From: Notamacropus eugenii | Taxonomy: Eukaryota; Chordata; Mammalia; Diprotodontia; Macropodidae | NCBI RefSeq assembly: GCF_028372415.1 | Contig: NC_092875.1 | Location: forward strand, 56,532,919-56,596,918 | Direction: 5' to 3' | Length of the DNA stretch: 64,000 nt | In this document: positions 34,775-47,489 of the stretch, piece after piece | Numbering within the stretch: position 1 is the first letter of the stretch | How the letters are laid out: each line of letters begins with the position of its first letter | Notes under the pieces: model-generated | Told to the model about the DNA's origin: nothing | What the model saw: only the letters and a program-made list of their open reading frames with translations | Databases searched by the model: none | Position numbers and translations under genes: made by a program

Positions 34775-34880
34775 TAAATGTATGTATATACTGAAACACA
34801 GGGAAAAGAAAACTGTGCAATACATAGAGCAAGTACCTCCCCATTTCATGGTATCAGTTCATGAAAGGGAATTGAATTGG

Positions 34881-35025
34881 GTCAGCTAAGTGGTGCAATG
34901 AATAGAATATAAGCCCTGGAGTTAGGAGGCCCTGAGTTCAAATCTGGTCTCAGAAACTTACTAGTTGTGTGATGTTGGGAAAATCACAACCATAATTACC
35001 TTTAAAAAATATTGAAAAAAGCCAA
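34881..35025 (+). mobile_element. Marsupial tRNA-headed SINE
   Basis: 'gtcagctaagtggtgcaatg', 'ggccctgagttcaaatctgg', 'cttactagttgtgtgatg', ending in an A-rich tail. It sits inside the MIR-like piece of the 33.96-36.12 kb block and is not in the other copies. Confidence 0.8.
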
Positions 35026-36129
35026 GGGAATTCAATTGCTCAAAATCATTCAGCTAGTCAGTAGCATAGCTGGTTCCGGCTTTTTCTCCAACACTTTCCC
35101 CAACCTTACATCCTTGGGCCATGGTAGTCTCTGGACTTTGAGCAAGACCTAAGCCTAGATCACAGTGGCCTGGACTCTGGGCAAGACTGGACCATGATTT
35201 AGATTCTATTGGACTTCACATATGTTTCTAGATTTCTGAGGAAGAAATAGGTATGTAACTCTTGCTCTTGCCTCCCCTTCTTTCATATTGCCTCCCCTTC
35301 CCTCACAATACTTACTGGGCGTAACCCAAAAGCCATGTTTGACTAATCTTGCTTCTGTCCTAGATTATTATCAAGAAGCAAGACACCAGCTGTGTCTCAG
35401 AGAAAATGTGGAGAAATGACCTCGAGTTTGGAGACTAATGTCTCAATGAGGCACAAGTAGACTACCTTCCATGCCAGAACTGATGGTTTCCCTGGGGGAA
35501 GTAGCAGGTAAGAGAATATTTGTGATTGCTAGAATCCTCATAGCTCTTCATTAGCAAATTATACAATTGTCTTCCCATTTCTGGAATATCTCAGCTCCCT
35601 ATAGGTCAACAGAAAACTCTACCAGAAAGTTTCTTAATAATGAGAACTGTCAACAATGGAACTGGTTGTTCTATGGGATAGTAAGTTACTCAAAGCTAAT
35701 ATTTTCAAGAGAATGTTAGGGTAATGTTTATGTGAATTACTGTAGGCAATCATCATGATTTGAATGGGCCTAGAAGTAGATATACTTTGAAGTCCCTTTG
35801 GGTTCTTACTATGAAGAATCTACAAATCTATACATCAACTTCCCTGTAAAGCAATAAGTCATGCTTACTATAAGTACCCTAACAGAATCAAAGAACATTT
35901 ATATACAACAGTATAAATAGAATTTTCTCTTATTAAAGTGATTGATGACTGAGATCCTTTCCATGTTTGAGTAGTGTGCCTCATCAGGCAATGAATTCCC
36001 CTCTACTGGACATCATCAAGTTTAGGGTAAATGCATACTTCTTATTGGGAAAATTGACCTGGATTTGGAGACAAATGAATTTGGTTCATGTTCTAGTTCT
36101 GCTGGTTACTGACTTTGAGTAATAAGGAA

Positions 36130-36900
36130 TGTAGAAACAATTAATGACTGTGAAAGGAGAATGATTATGATAAAATACCAAAATTGAGGGATAGAATTAA
36201 GGCAGTCCTCAAGGGAAAAAAATTATATATCTGTCAATAGGTGTTAACAAAATATGCAGAAAGATTAATGAACTAAGTAGATAAAAGAGAAAAAACTTAT
36301 GAATAGTAAAACTAGAAACTTGTATTTTGAAAACTAATATAATTTTAAAAACCTGTAGCTAATCTGATTTTTAAAAGGAAACCAGAAAACAAAATTCCCA
36401 AACAAAAAAGGAACAAGGTGGATTCATGTGAGAGAAGGTAAATTCACAACTGATAAAAAGAATTATTGGAACTTACTATATGTATTTATTTGAGAGAAAA
36501 AACAAGAACTTAAAAATGGCATGATTATCCCCTCAGAAAATATAAAATTCCCAGTTTGACAGCACACGAGACAGATGTAATAAACCACACAATCTCAGGG
36601 AAGAAAACTATATCATTAGGAAATTTAAAAAGCAGCAAGGGAACTGGTCTACATGGAGTAAGAGATAAATTCTATTAAACAGTAAAGGATAATGAGTAAT
36701 TATGTTACATAAATTATTCTTAATAATTAAAAAAGACACATCTTGCCAAACTCCTACCTCACACAATGACAGTCCTTATACTTAAAGTAGTGAGAGATAA
36801 AGTAGAAAAAGAGAACCATAGACCAATATTGTTAATGAATATCATTGTAAAACTTCAATAAAATCTTACCAAAAGACTAAAGTATTATAGAAAAAAAAAA
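36130..36900 (+). mobile_element. Very old L1 ORF2 remnant (unit C start)
   Basis: Direct counterpart of 17,790-18,620 with shared indels; ends at an A run (36,888-36,903). Confidence 0.5.
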
Positions 36901-37094
36901 AAAGCATTCACCATGCCCACAGTATCTTGTTTTTCTTTGCATCTTGATCCTTCTCCCTTGCTGACTAACACTTCTGGAGCTCATACATGTTCCAGGTATT
37001 CTTCTTTAACTGTTTTGTGAATTGTGATAACATTTTAGTAAGGACAGTGATAATCATTAATGATAAACATTAAGAGGAGAGTAATGGATAACTG

Positions 37095-38285
37095 ATAATT
37101 ACACCTCTTCAGATCCTCATAGGTTGACTTCTGGCACCACCGTTGAGGAAATCGACCATACAAGGACAAAATAGAAGAGTTCTGCCTAGAAAAAAAAATT
37201 TATTTGAAAATTATCCATGGGTTTTAGTGGCCTAGGAACCCCGTATGAGTCAGCAAGAATATGACAACCAGAAAAGTCATTAGAAAAGCCAGACTTTTCA
37301 CTAAGAAGATCATTCCACTGTCCTCAGTCATGTTCAGAACACATTTGAAGTTTTGTGTTTAGTTCTAGGTATCACAATTTAGAAAGAACATTGATAATCT
37401 AGAAAGATCCCAAGAGAGAACAAACAGGGCAGTGAAGCCCCTATGAAGATCAGCTGAAGGAACTAAGGTTTCTTAGCCTAGAGAAGAGGAAACAGGGGGC
37501 ACGGTGGGGGAGGAATGGCATTACTATCTCCACACATTTAAAGGGATGTATGTGAGAGAGAAATGGGATTTTTTTTGGTAAGAATTCAAGGGGCTAGAAT
37601 TGGGACCTTGGATAGAACTTGAAAATGAATGTATTTTGACTCAATATAAAAGTTCCTCACAATGACAGTTATTCCAAAGTGGAATATGCCGTCTCAGAAA
37701 GCTGGGAGGTTTCTCTTCACTGGAGTTCTTCAAAGGAAGGCTTGATGCCTACTTGCCAAGGATACTGTGGAATGGATTTTTGGTGTGGTACAGTTTTCTC
37801 CTATATGTCTTTGAAATCCTTTCCATCTCTTTATATTTTGTTATTCTACTTGAAAAATATGCAGCGCAAACATTTCTGTCATACCAGATCACTGTCCTCT
37901 CTCTGCTATTTGTTGCACAAATGGACATGCCCTACCCAACGTATCTCCTTGTTTATGCCAGTGCTCAATGGTCATTGATACTTTGAGCAAATTTTAAATA
38001 GTGTCCATAAATCGGTCATTTCTGAATGTAGTTTTGTTTGTTTCAAAGACTGCCTGAACTGGAAGTAATATTTGAGGGCATTTGGTCCAAGTCCTTCATC
38101 TTACATTGAGTGGAATGTATAAAGGGTGACTTCTCTAAGATCACGAAGGTAATAAGTGGCAGATAGAGGGAAAGAACCTAGAAATTCCAAGCCAGAACCT
38201 GGTCAGAGTCAGAGTTCCTTCCATTTCATTTACAAACATAATTGTATTTTAATGTCATGTTCTTCTCACTTCTCTTTCCCAGCAT
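37095..38285. repeat. Unit C counterpart of 1-1,165
   Basis: Includes the L3/CR1-like LINE at about 37,320-37,815 (+ strand). Confidence 0.8.
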
Positions 38286-38289
38286 AAAA

Positions 38290-38785
38290 TTCAAGCCCAT
38301 AGTACCAGGAAAACAAACACAGTTCACTAAATTTATCTTCCTGGGATTTTCAGACGAACCAGATCAAGAGGGGTCTCTCTTTGGGATGTTTTAGGGCATG
38401 TCATGGGTCACCATCATTGAAAATCTGGTCATAATGATGATCATTGATTCTGGCTCTTGCCTCCACACCCCCATATACTTCCACCCCTTCAATCTGTCCT
38501 TTGTTGATAGCTATGTGGTATCCACCACAGTGCCCAAGATGTTGGTAATCATTTTGACATAAAACAAGGCCATTATCTATGCTGACTGTCATTCCCAAAT
38601 GTACTTTATGTTTTTGCTGGTTTGCACAAATTTCTCCTCACTGTAATGTCCTATGACCATTTTGTGGATCGCTGTAACTTTCTATGCTATGTAGCCATCA
38701 TGAACCCTACCTGTGTGATCTGTTGGCAATGCTCTCCTGGATAATAAGCCTTCTAAATTTGGTTCCTTGTACTCTGCTGGGAATT
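38290..38785 (+). pseudogene. Olfactory receptor pseudogene (family 7-like), unit C
   Basis: Counterpart of 1,172-1,654. OR text is visible in several frames: FLGF near the N terminus, a 'cttgcctccacacccccata' step (LHTPIY), a TM3-end block SYDHFVDRC and an 'atgaaccctacctgtgtgat' step (MNPTC...). The start is again ATA, and it carries more stops and frameshifts than the A copy. It breaks off at the same TM4/TM5 point, followed by a degenerate GT tract. Confidence 0.8.
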
Positions 38786-38834
38786 TGTGTGTATGTGTGT
38801 GTATGACTATGTGTACACATATATATGAAACTAT

Positions 38835-40205
38835 AAAATAAATAATTTCATATATCAGTTCTTTTTTCTGGAGGGAGATAGCATATTCTTTCATAAGTCC
38901 TTTATGGTTGATTTGAATACTAATGTAGCTTAGTCATTCACATTACTCTCCAAGCAATTTATTACTATTACTGTACACAACATTCTCTTGATTCTGTTCA
39001 CTTCACTCTTCATTATTTCATGCAAGTCTTTCCACATTTTTCTAATATCAACGTGCTCAGAAATTAAAGCTATCCATAGTCATATAAAAAATGTTCTAAA
39101 TCACTATTGATCAGAAAGATGCAAATCAAAACAGTTCTGAGATACCACATCACATCTATCAGATTGGCTAACATGACAAAACAGGAAGATGAGAAATGTT
39201 GGAGAAGATGTGGGAGATTTGGAACACTATTTCATTGTTGGTGGAGTTGTGAGCTAATCCCATCATTCTGGAGAGCAATTTAGAACTATGTTCAAAGGAC
39301 TACAAAAATGTGCATACCCTTTGACCCAGAAATACCACTTCTAGGATCATAAAAATGGGAAAGTGTCTCACATACATAAACATATTTGTAATAACTCTCT
39401 TTGTGGTGGTCAAAAACTGGAAATCAAGGGGATGCCCATCAATTGGGAAATGGCTGAATAAATTGTGGTATATAGATGTAATGGAATACTATTGTGTTAT
39501 AAGAAATGATGAACAGGAAGACTTCAGAGAGGCCTGGAAAGATTTATATGAACTGATGCTGAGTGAAAGGAGCAGAACCAGGAGAACTTTGTACACAGCA
39601 ATAACCACAGTGTGTGAGGAATTTTTCTGGTAGACTTAATACTTCATTGCAATGCAAGGACTTAAAAAATTCCCAATGGACTCTTGAGGCAAAATGCCTT
39701 TCACATTTAGACAAAGAACTATGGAATTCGATCACAGATTGAAGCAGACCATTTTCTTTTGTATTATGTTTTGTTTTGTGTTATGATTTCTCCCATTCAT
39801 TTTAATTCTTCTATGCAACATTACTAAGGTGAAAATGTATTTAATAGTAATGTATGTGTAGAATGTCATCTCAGGGAGAGAGTGGGGAGGGAGGGAGGAA
39901 GGAGGTGGAGGGAAGAGAAAAAAATCTAAGCCATGTGGAAGTGATTGTAGAACACTGAAAATAAATAAAATAATTTAATTAAGAAATAAAATAAAATCAA
40001 CCTGCTCATCATTTCTTACAGCACAGTAGTATTCCATCAAAATCATATGCCACAATTTATGATAAGCATCCCCTCAATTTTCAGTTGTTGCCACCACAAA
40101 AAGTGCTGCTGTGAATATTTTAGAAAAGATAGGTTCTTATCCTTTTTCCCTGATCACCTTGGGAAGCAAAACTAATAATCATCTTTCTGGGTCAAAGGGT
40201 ATACA
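38835..40205 (-). mobile_element. Old L1 fragment (unit C), split by a younger L1
   Basis: Two halves (38,835-39,046 and 40,009-40,205) together match 1,740-2,130. The gap is the insertion described in the next entry. Confidence 0.7.
39060..39995 (+). mobile_element. 5'-truncated L1 with target-site duplications
   Basis: Carries the ORF2 C-terminus (LYxNIFVITLFVVVKNWKS, GCPSIGKWLNKLWYI, VMEYYCVIRNDEQEDF), 3' UTR and an A-rich tail. It is flanked by 13-bp repeats, 'atcaacgtgctca' at 39,047-39,059 and 'atcaacctgctca' at 39,996-40,008 (one mismatch). Unit A has the empty site near 1,922. It therefore inserted after the A/C split, by normal L1 retrotransposition. Confidence 0.93.
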
Positions 40206-41690
40206 TAGTTTTATAACCAGGAAGAGGCTTCTATCGGGTTGTGGAGAACCAAGCAGTTTTTTAAACATAGCCAAAGCATCCAGTAAAGAAGAAAAGATGA
40301 AAGATGCAAAAGCAGGGTGGATGGGATCAGAAAATAAAAAGCTCAGACAAAGGCCAACCAGCTGAACAAAGCTAATGGTACAAGGATGCAGAGGAAAAGG
40401 CAAAGGTGGAAGGAGTGGGAAGCAAAGAGAACATTTCCTTGAGATTGAATGGAAAGGAAAAAAGGGTCAGGGTAAAGGAGTTTTGAGATGTGCAAGAGGG
40501 AAACTGAGGGTGATCACTTCAGTTGGTCTCAATTTTTTCAAAGAATTACTCTAGTCAATAACTGATAGCTAGAACAGAAATTAGAAATTATTTTTCCCTA
40601 CTCCTTCATTTTGAAAATGAGGAAACTGATATCATAAGAAGTTAGGTGACTTTTTGAAAGTCACAGAGTTGGCAAAGCCAGGTTTTGAACTCAGGTCTTC
40701 TAATTCTAAATCCAGTGCCCTTTCCAGAGTGAGGGCAGAGAAAAGTGGAGGTAGGAGCTTGAGAATGGGAAAGGTGTGCAGCAGCTGCCTTGTGGAATGT
40801 GGTAGGGTATCAAAAGATAAACATTACTGCCCATAAGTATGGTCCTAGAAAAAGTTGCACATTGACTCTAACTCAGAGGAAAAGACAACATATTTGTGCA
40901 CATCAGAACCAGAACTCCATTGGTACTGGAACAGTCAAGGATTGTACTAGGAAAGAATATCTTGGACACAGATCCTAGATATACTCTGCTGGATGTAATT
41001 GGTCAGACATGCTCGAATCTAAGGAAGTAAATAGAGAAATTTTTTAAAATGACCAGGTAAAAGTAACTGGGAAGGTGAACAGATTCAAAATCCAATTCCA
41101 AAAGAAATGATTGGTTGAGATAATGATGCTTTTTCCTCAATAAGTAAAGGAAGAGAGGACCCTGATGGCTGTCTTACAATTTAAATATTTTTCACCTGGA
41201 TGAGAGATCAGCCTTCATAGAAATCATAGTACTTCAGAATTGTCAAGGACATCAATTTCCATCTAGTTCAGCTTAGAACTGAGAAAGAATTGCTGGGGGG
41301 GAAAATTCTTTAGTGATTCCTCTGAGTTTAAAAAAAATAAGTTATTAGCCAAGTAGAGAAAATATTAGCTGCTCCTTTTTTTCAGAAAATAAAAGGATTA
41401 AGCAGAAGTCCAAAAAATTGATGTATGCCCTTCCTAATATATCATGTCCTTGTACTATGATCTGTTTCATGAACTCATTTAACTCTTCTTTCTGTCCAAT
41501 CAGAACCTAGTGTATTTAATGACAACATTCTTTCTATTTATGAATCCATTGATTTTTATTCCAATGCTCTCCACTTTGCTTCTTAACTCTGGCAGCTAGA
41601 TTTCCTCACTAGAGTACATCCTCATCTATGATGATCTCCCACCCCATATTTTACACATAGTGCTTCTTTGAATGGGCCACATTATTTTAT
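40205..41690. repeat. Unit C counterpart of 2,130-3,615
   Basis: Includes the MIR-like SINE (40.60-40.74 kb, -) and the L3/CR1-like scrap (41.21-41.33 kb, -). No gene. Confidence 0.75.
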
Positions 41691-41695
41691 GAGCT

Positions 41696-41769
41696 AAGAG
41701 AGAAAGAGAGAGCGAGAGCGAGAGGGAGAGGGAGAGGGAGAGGGAGAGGGAAAGGGAGAGGGAAAGGGG

Positions 41770-41862
<93 letters not shown>
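41696..41862. repeat. Expanded (GA)n / (GGGAGA)n microsatellite
   Basis: About 165 bp of pure GA flanked by GGGAGA variants. The same locus in unit A is about 25-30 bp. Long serine/leucine-rich frames on the - strand here are low-complexity artefacts. Confidence 0.97.
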
Positions 41863-44800
41863 AAAAATACTGAGAAGACAAGGCAAGGAAGAAACAGACA
41901 AGTTAACAATGGATAGAAAAAGACAATAGGGTGGATAAATATAATATGGAAAGATGTGGGTATCAAAATATGGCTAAATATCTTACCCAAATGATTTTCA
42001 ACCTGAGACAGTTACTTCTACAATGCAGTATTGGCTCATACTTAATTTATAAATGTCTTTATTATAGGATGTTATTTGTAGAGAGCCAATGATAGACTAC
42101 ATGTCTGTTATACAATGACCAGTTAGTTAAGTTTAAAGCAGATCATCACTGGGTTGGTCACTGGGTGGGGATCTTTTTGGCCACAGAAGTTCTTCGCAAG
42201 TGTTACCACTCATAGAATGTTATCATCTATGTCCATAGAAGAGAATACCTCACTGATCGAAATGCTGGACACATTAGGAGTTGAAACACACAAAGAATTT
42301 ATATTTCTAGTTTGGAAGTATAGACAAGAACTTTTGTGATGCTTATGGCTTGAGTTCAAAGAACAAAAAGTAGTCCTGTGGGAATCAATGAGTAAGAAGT
42401 AAAGCAAGGAAATGAAAAAGATCAGAAGATGTGGAAGAGAATTTTATCTTTGGGGAGCTGATGCCAAAAATAAGACTAAGGACACAGACAAATATCTTCA
42501 CTCTAGATTTCAAATTGAAGTTTTTATGGAGTCAGAGATACTGGTGTTGGCCTCATAGCTGGATAAACTTTCTAGGTAGGATTATAAGATGATTGGGTCA
42601 TGTATTTAGATCTGGAAGCTATTTTGAAGTCATCTAGTCTGTCCTCATACAGCTGGGGAAATTGATTCCCAGAAGTTACATGTCCAAGGTGACATAGATG
42701 GCTGTGCCTGCCACAAAGTACTTAATAAAAATTTTTTGGTTTGATGAGTGACAAAGACACGAAAGTACCAGAGATCCTCTACAGATTTATCCTTCTTTAA
42801 GGAACTCAGAAAGTTGTTCTTCTGCAGTTGAATTCTGTACTGTACTCTTTAGTGAAGAGCAGAGTAAGTATTAGAATCATTCCAGGACTTAAGGCAGGTC
42901 TACCTGAATGCCCCATCCAGTAAGGCCAATTCTGGATTTGAATATGGAAGTCATTGACCTGAATTCATTCAAGGAAACAAAATTCTACTGTTGAAAGGGT
43001 CTTAAAGTAAGGATTATCAGATCATAGAAAGCCTTAGAACATCAAATACCAAAATGGATGCATCCTTAGAACATAGAGTGTCTAATCTACCTTGTTCCAA
43101 TCACATGATTTTACAAGTAATGATACTGACATGAGATGAGGAAGAAAAGTAACTTGTCCAAAGTCACAGAAATAGTAACAAAGTTAGGACTAAAATCCCA
43201 GTCTTCCAATTCAGTCTGCTGCAACACACTGTAACCATGAGGTCTAACAGTAACATTCATAAGAACAGCAATTTTTGCTCCTCTTATCCAGGACCCTTGA
43301 GAATTCCTGCTCACTCCCATTGTTTGCACCTCAATTCAAATTTTCAGCCCTTCCCCAACACATAAGTAATAATAGTTTGTGTCTAATCCATTCTTCTTGA
43401 CAGTTTACCTAGGAATTCCAATCCTCCTCCCACTCCTCAATGTCCTATCTTCTTTTCCTCTGTTTGCATGTAGAAAATAAACAACCACCTCAATTAACTT
43501 GTATAGGGGACAAAATCCTTATTTGACTCATCCCTCCTCTAACCCTGTGGGTAGTTCAGTTCTCTAGAAAGTGCAAAGCTTGGCCTACTAGACCTTTCCC
43601 AGTTTTGTAGAGTCAGAATGCTTGTGTGATAAAATCTAACCATGGTCCTGGCTTCTGTCTTTGGGAACAGGTCATGGGCTCCTCTGTTCCCATTAGGCAA
43701 CACAATGGACAATTCTTTATGAGCTGTTACTCAGTCTTCCTGGATGCTGGGATAGATTTACTTAAAAACATGAATCTATACTGGACTCTAATACCTCCAG
43801 GTATAATGACAATAACAGCTAATTCTTTAAAATGATTTAAGGTTACCAAATACTTCTAAAAACACAAAAATATTTAATTTCAGTATAACTTGTGAAATAC
43901 AAAGGGCAGATGCTACCCTTTTTCATGGTGGCAGTGCAGAAAAAGGTATTGAATTGCCCAAGATCCTACAAGTAGTCAGTACAAGGACTGGGACCCGAAC
44001 TGAGTTTTCTTTACTCAAAATCTGGGGCTCTTTCTGCCTACTCTCCCAACTTTGGGTTGTGGCGAACTCTGAATTTTCAGCTACACTCAAAGCTAGAATG
44101 GACTGGACCAGACTCTGAACTAGATTGCACTCTGATTTGGAATTTTGTTTGGCTTCTCATTTTCCTCCTGGGTTTCTGAGGAAGAGTTATCTCCTGGTCT
44201 TCCCTTCCTTCCTTTCATGTTCTTTTCCTTTCTTTCATGGTACTTACTGGTCATTACCAAAATGAAATGTTTGACTGATCTCACTTCTGTCCTGGATTGT
44301 TGTCAGGAATGAAGACACCACTTCTCTCTCCACTGGAGAATTGAGATGGCCTCAGGCATGAAGAGTGATGTCTAAGTGAGGTACAAATAGACTGCCTTCT
44401 GTCCTGGAACAGATGGTTTCCCTGGGGGCTGTGGAAGGTAGGGAAATACTTGGGATTTCTAGAGTCACTGAGATTCATCCCCTTGACTCCTCATTAGACA
44501 AGTCATACAATTGTCTTTCCATTCCTGGAGCATCTAAATTCCCTGTGGAACAACAGAGAACCCTGGCAGAAAACTTCCTAAAAATGATAACTACGCAACA
44601 ATGAAATTGACTGTTTTATGGGGTAGTAGGTTATCCAACACTAGTGATCTTCAAGATTGTAGAGGACTGCATATGTTGATTACTGGAGAGAGTATTAATT
44701 ATTTGGAAAGTGTTTGAACTAAATGAATGCTAAGGTTCCTACTGATTCCAACCACCTATGAATCATAAATGGGCTGCACTGTAAATTTATGAAGCGCTCT

Positions 44801-45620
44801 TTACTATAAACGCCATACAAGAATAAAGGAACATATGACAAGGATAGTACAAATGGATCCCTTCTTTGTGGTGGTGGTTGATAGCTGAAATCCCATCCAA
44901 TAAATCATTGAATGGGATATCTCATTAAAGACAGCAAGTTTTTCACTTCTGATATCTTTAAGGTTAGGGTCAACAAACATTGTTCATAGTAGAAAGAGAC
45001 CTGAATTTGGAGTCAAAAGACCTGAGTTTTTATCCTGGATCTGCCATTTATTGTCCTTGAACAAGGACCTCATTTTTTTATCTGCAAAATGAGATGGGTA
45101 GCCCCTGTGATCGTTAATTTGCCTTCCTAAGTTTAAGTCCTATAACCTGTGAAGGGATTCCTACTTAGATATGAGTTGTACTAGATTTCTTCTGACATTC
45201 TTTCTAGTTTGTGAGTTTGTAAAAGCAAAATGTTCTGTCAATTCTCTGCCTAATTCTGTTATTGATGCATCATCCCCTACTCACTGAGTTCTCTAGGAAA
45301 GAGCAGAATTTCCCATTTATTCTCCTTAAGTCTTAGTACTAACAGTCCTTTTTTCTAATATAATAAGATTGCATTACTCTCAGAACTTCAGTTCCCTACC
45401 TACTCAAAGCACCAAGCAATAAAGGAAAATCTGTCTCCTTGGTTTCCAAAGTTTCAATATGTACAGATGTAGAAATATTCCCTACCACTGCACCTGAAGG
45501 GGTAAACATGGAGATGGAGATCTTGTTCTTCTCTTCATGCAAGGAGCAAGGGAGAAGCAGAGACCTGAACTCATGGGCCTTGTTTCAGTGGTTGTACTAT
45601 GGAAACATTATAGGAATATT
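41863..45620. repeat. Unit C counterpart of 3,650-7,815
   Basis: Colinear with unit A except that the SINE at 4.03 kb is absent. Contains MIR-like pieces at 42.60-42.72 (-), 43.10-43.24 (-), 43.95-44.05 (-) and 44.99-45.15 kb (+). No conserved frame. Confidence 0.75.
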
Positions 45621-45624
45621 AAGA

Positions 45625-46915
45625 TAGTCAATCAAATAGTATGTCTTCCCCTCCCAGTTTTATTTTTTTTATTAAAGGTGCCATCCCTAGAGTAATTTAA
45701 AGAATTCGTTGAATGGGTGTTTCTCACTCAGAGTGAGATTGTCATAAGACCTTAGCCTGAAAGGACCAGGGTCTCACATTGCATCCTGGGCCTTCTACAG
45801 TTGTCCTGTTGAATATCAGGTCACTGGGCCCAGAAGACTGAGGAGAAGAAAGTGAGGTTGGTGATCTTGTACAGCCCTCCCTCACTCAAATCAAAGTCAG
45901 CTGCAAGTCATCTTGATGTCTTGGTCCTCTTTGAGAACCAAGGACAAACAGTACTATATCCTAGGCACTGTGTTGAGATGTGAAAACAGTTTGTATCATT
46001 CCTTGGTCTTAAGAAACTTCCATTACCAGGGAATATGTACACATATGAGAATACACATAAAAATTCCAATTTCATTTAGAGACAGAGGATGGTAGAAGTT
46101 GGGGGTAATCAGAAATGCGTTATTCAGAAAGTGGTGCATGATCCCATACTTGTCAAAGTAAGGAGGCAAGTTGGAGTTGGAGGCAAGAAAGAAATGCATT
46201 CCAAACATGAGGAAGTGCTATATCTGAGGAACAACAAGACCAGTTTGGCTACTACATCATGTGGGAATTGGAGTAGTGTATGATTATGCTAAAAAGATGT
46301 GTTATGGTCCATGAACTTGAGAGATTAAAATCTAAATGTAAGGGCTTAAATTTTGTCTTAGAATCAAGAGGGAGCCAGTTGAATTTAGTGACTGTGAGAG
46401 TGATGTGGTCAGAACTATACCTAAGGAAAAATCACTTTTGCAGCTATGTGTAGGGTGGTTGGAGGAGGAAGAAACTTGAGACAATGAATGATATATGTTA
46501 GGAGGCCACTGTGGAAATCCTGGTGAGAGATGATAAAGCTTGAACTAAGGGGGTAGCTGCATAAGGAGTAAGAAGGGTATGAATTTAACAGACATTGTGG
46601 AGGTAGAATTAGCAAGATCTGGCAAACAGATCTCCCTGTTTCCTCCCTGGAGGAGGAAAGTGAGGAGTCTAGGATTGTGTTGTAGTTGAAAACCCCTTAA
46701 AATATTGGAATGGTGATGTTTGTAATAGAACTAGGGAAATGCAGAAAAGTGATTTGGAATGAACGGTCTAATAAATTCTATTTTAGGCATGATGAGTTCA
46801 TAATATCTTCCAGTCTGCAGTGTCCAAAAGACAGTTGTAAGAAGTGGGTCTGCAGCTCAGAAAAAAGAGCAGAACTGCAATCATTCGCATGGAAATGATA
46901 ATTGGCACTTTTAAG
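45625..46915 (-). mobile_element. L2 LINE (unit C), interrupted by an RTE-tailed SINE
   Basis: Longest of the three L2 copies. Short 3' end before 45,645, then 45,950-46,915 with 'atcctaggcactgtgttgag', 'gaagtgctatatctgagg', 'gactgtgagagtgatgtggtc', 'ggaaatcctggtgagagatg' and 'gaggagtctaggattg', the antisense of L2 ORF2 and 3' UTR. Confidence 0.8.
45648..45947 (+). mobile_element. RTE-tailed SINE inside L2
   Basis: 'taaaggtgccatccctagag', 'ttgaatgggtgtttctcact', 'tcacattgcatcctgggcc', then the RTE-like end 'gtacagccctccctcactc', 'ggtcctctttgagaacca' and 'ggacaaac'. The L2 in units A and B is uninterrupted here, so it inserted after duplication. The same family is at 55.24 and 63.48 kb in opposite orientation. 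Confidence 0.85.
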
Positions 46916-46919
46916 CATA

Positions 46920-47230
46920 ATGTTGTTTTCTTATATATCTCTTTTGTCTTTGTCAGTGCTTATTATTGTTTCATCTGAGATCTGAATCACAAGCTACAAC
47001 CCTTGCTTTATTTAGTCACCTATTATATAATAGTTTTATTCAATCTCTTATTTTTACATGGTTTGTGTCTTTATGCTTTAAATGCTTTTTCATTTACACA
47101 AATTATTGAGTTTTGCTCCTCAACCATTCCTCTAATCAGTTTCCTTTAATTATGGAATTTAATCAGTTCATATTCAAGATCATAATGGTTAAGCTTGTGC
47201 TTTCTTCCAATAATTAGATAACAGCTGCAG
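46920..47230. other. Unclassified AT-rich stretch
   Basis: Not present in units A or B at this place. T-rich text could be antisense LINE but is too weak to call. Confidence 0.35.
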
Positions 47231-47232
47231 CG

Positions 47233-47485
47233 ATTATAATAATTAGCATTTATACAGTGTTTTATTGTTTGCAAGTTTCTTTATATATAGTCCCACTTGA
47301 TACTCTAAATAACCATTTATTCATATGCCACAATTATTCCCATTTTATTGAAGAAGAAATTGAAACTGAAAGAAGTTAAGTGACATGCACAGGGTCACAC
47401 AGTAAGTGTCTGAAGCTAGATTTAAATTCAGGTCTTCCTAAATCCAAATCTAGGACTCTAGCCACTATGCAACTCAGCTGCCTAA
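47233..47485 (-). mobile_element. Full-length CORE-SINE with L2-type tail
   Basis: Antisense order complete: 'aattagcatttatacagtg', 'ttgaagaagaaattgaaac', 'gacatgcacagggtcacaca', 'ttaaattcaggtcttcct', 'ctctagccactatgcaactc' (tRNA-like head). Confidence 0.85.
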
Positions 47486-47489
47486 TTAT

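Larger units (their letters stand above)
33960..36125. repeat. Extra copy of the 5.28-7.25 kb unit segment at the end of unit B
   Basis: Colinear with 5,280-7,250: 'catgaactccaacaaccata', a 'ccctgggggaagtagcagg' step, 'tttcttaataatgagaactg'. More diverged than the A/B/C copies, and absent at the same place in unit A, so it marks an older internal duplication. It ends inside the MIR-like SINE at 36.05-36.12 kb. Confidence 0.75.
17785..36130. repeat. Tandem duplication unit B
   Basis: Second copy. Order: old L1 block (17.79-18.62 kb), L3 block (from 18.82 kb), collapsed OR-pseudogene region, L2, old L1s, then a young-looking L1 inside the - strand OR copy, HAL1, and a further copy of the 5.3-7.2 kb segment (33.96-36.12 kb). 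The right boundary is placed where that segment meets the L1 block shared with 17.79 kb. Confidence 0.75.

Noticed and set aside
34637-34849. GATA array as a possible CRISPR or structured repeat
   Set aside because: It is a simple 4-bp microsatellite with no spacers.
41626-41990. Serine/leucine-rich open frames on the - strand
   Set aside because: They are translations of the GA microsatellite; the same holds for 3,530-3,770.
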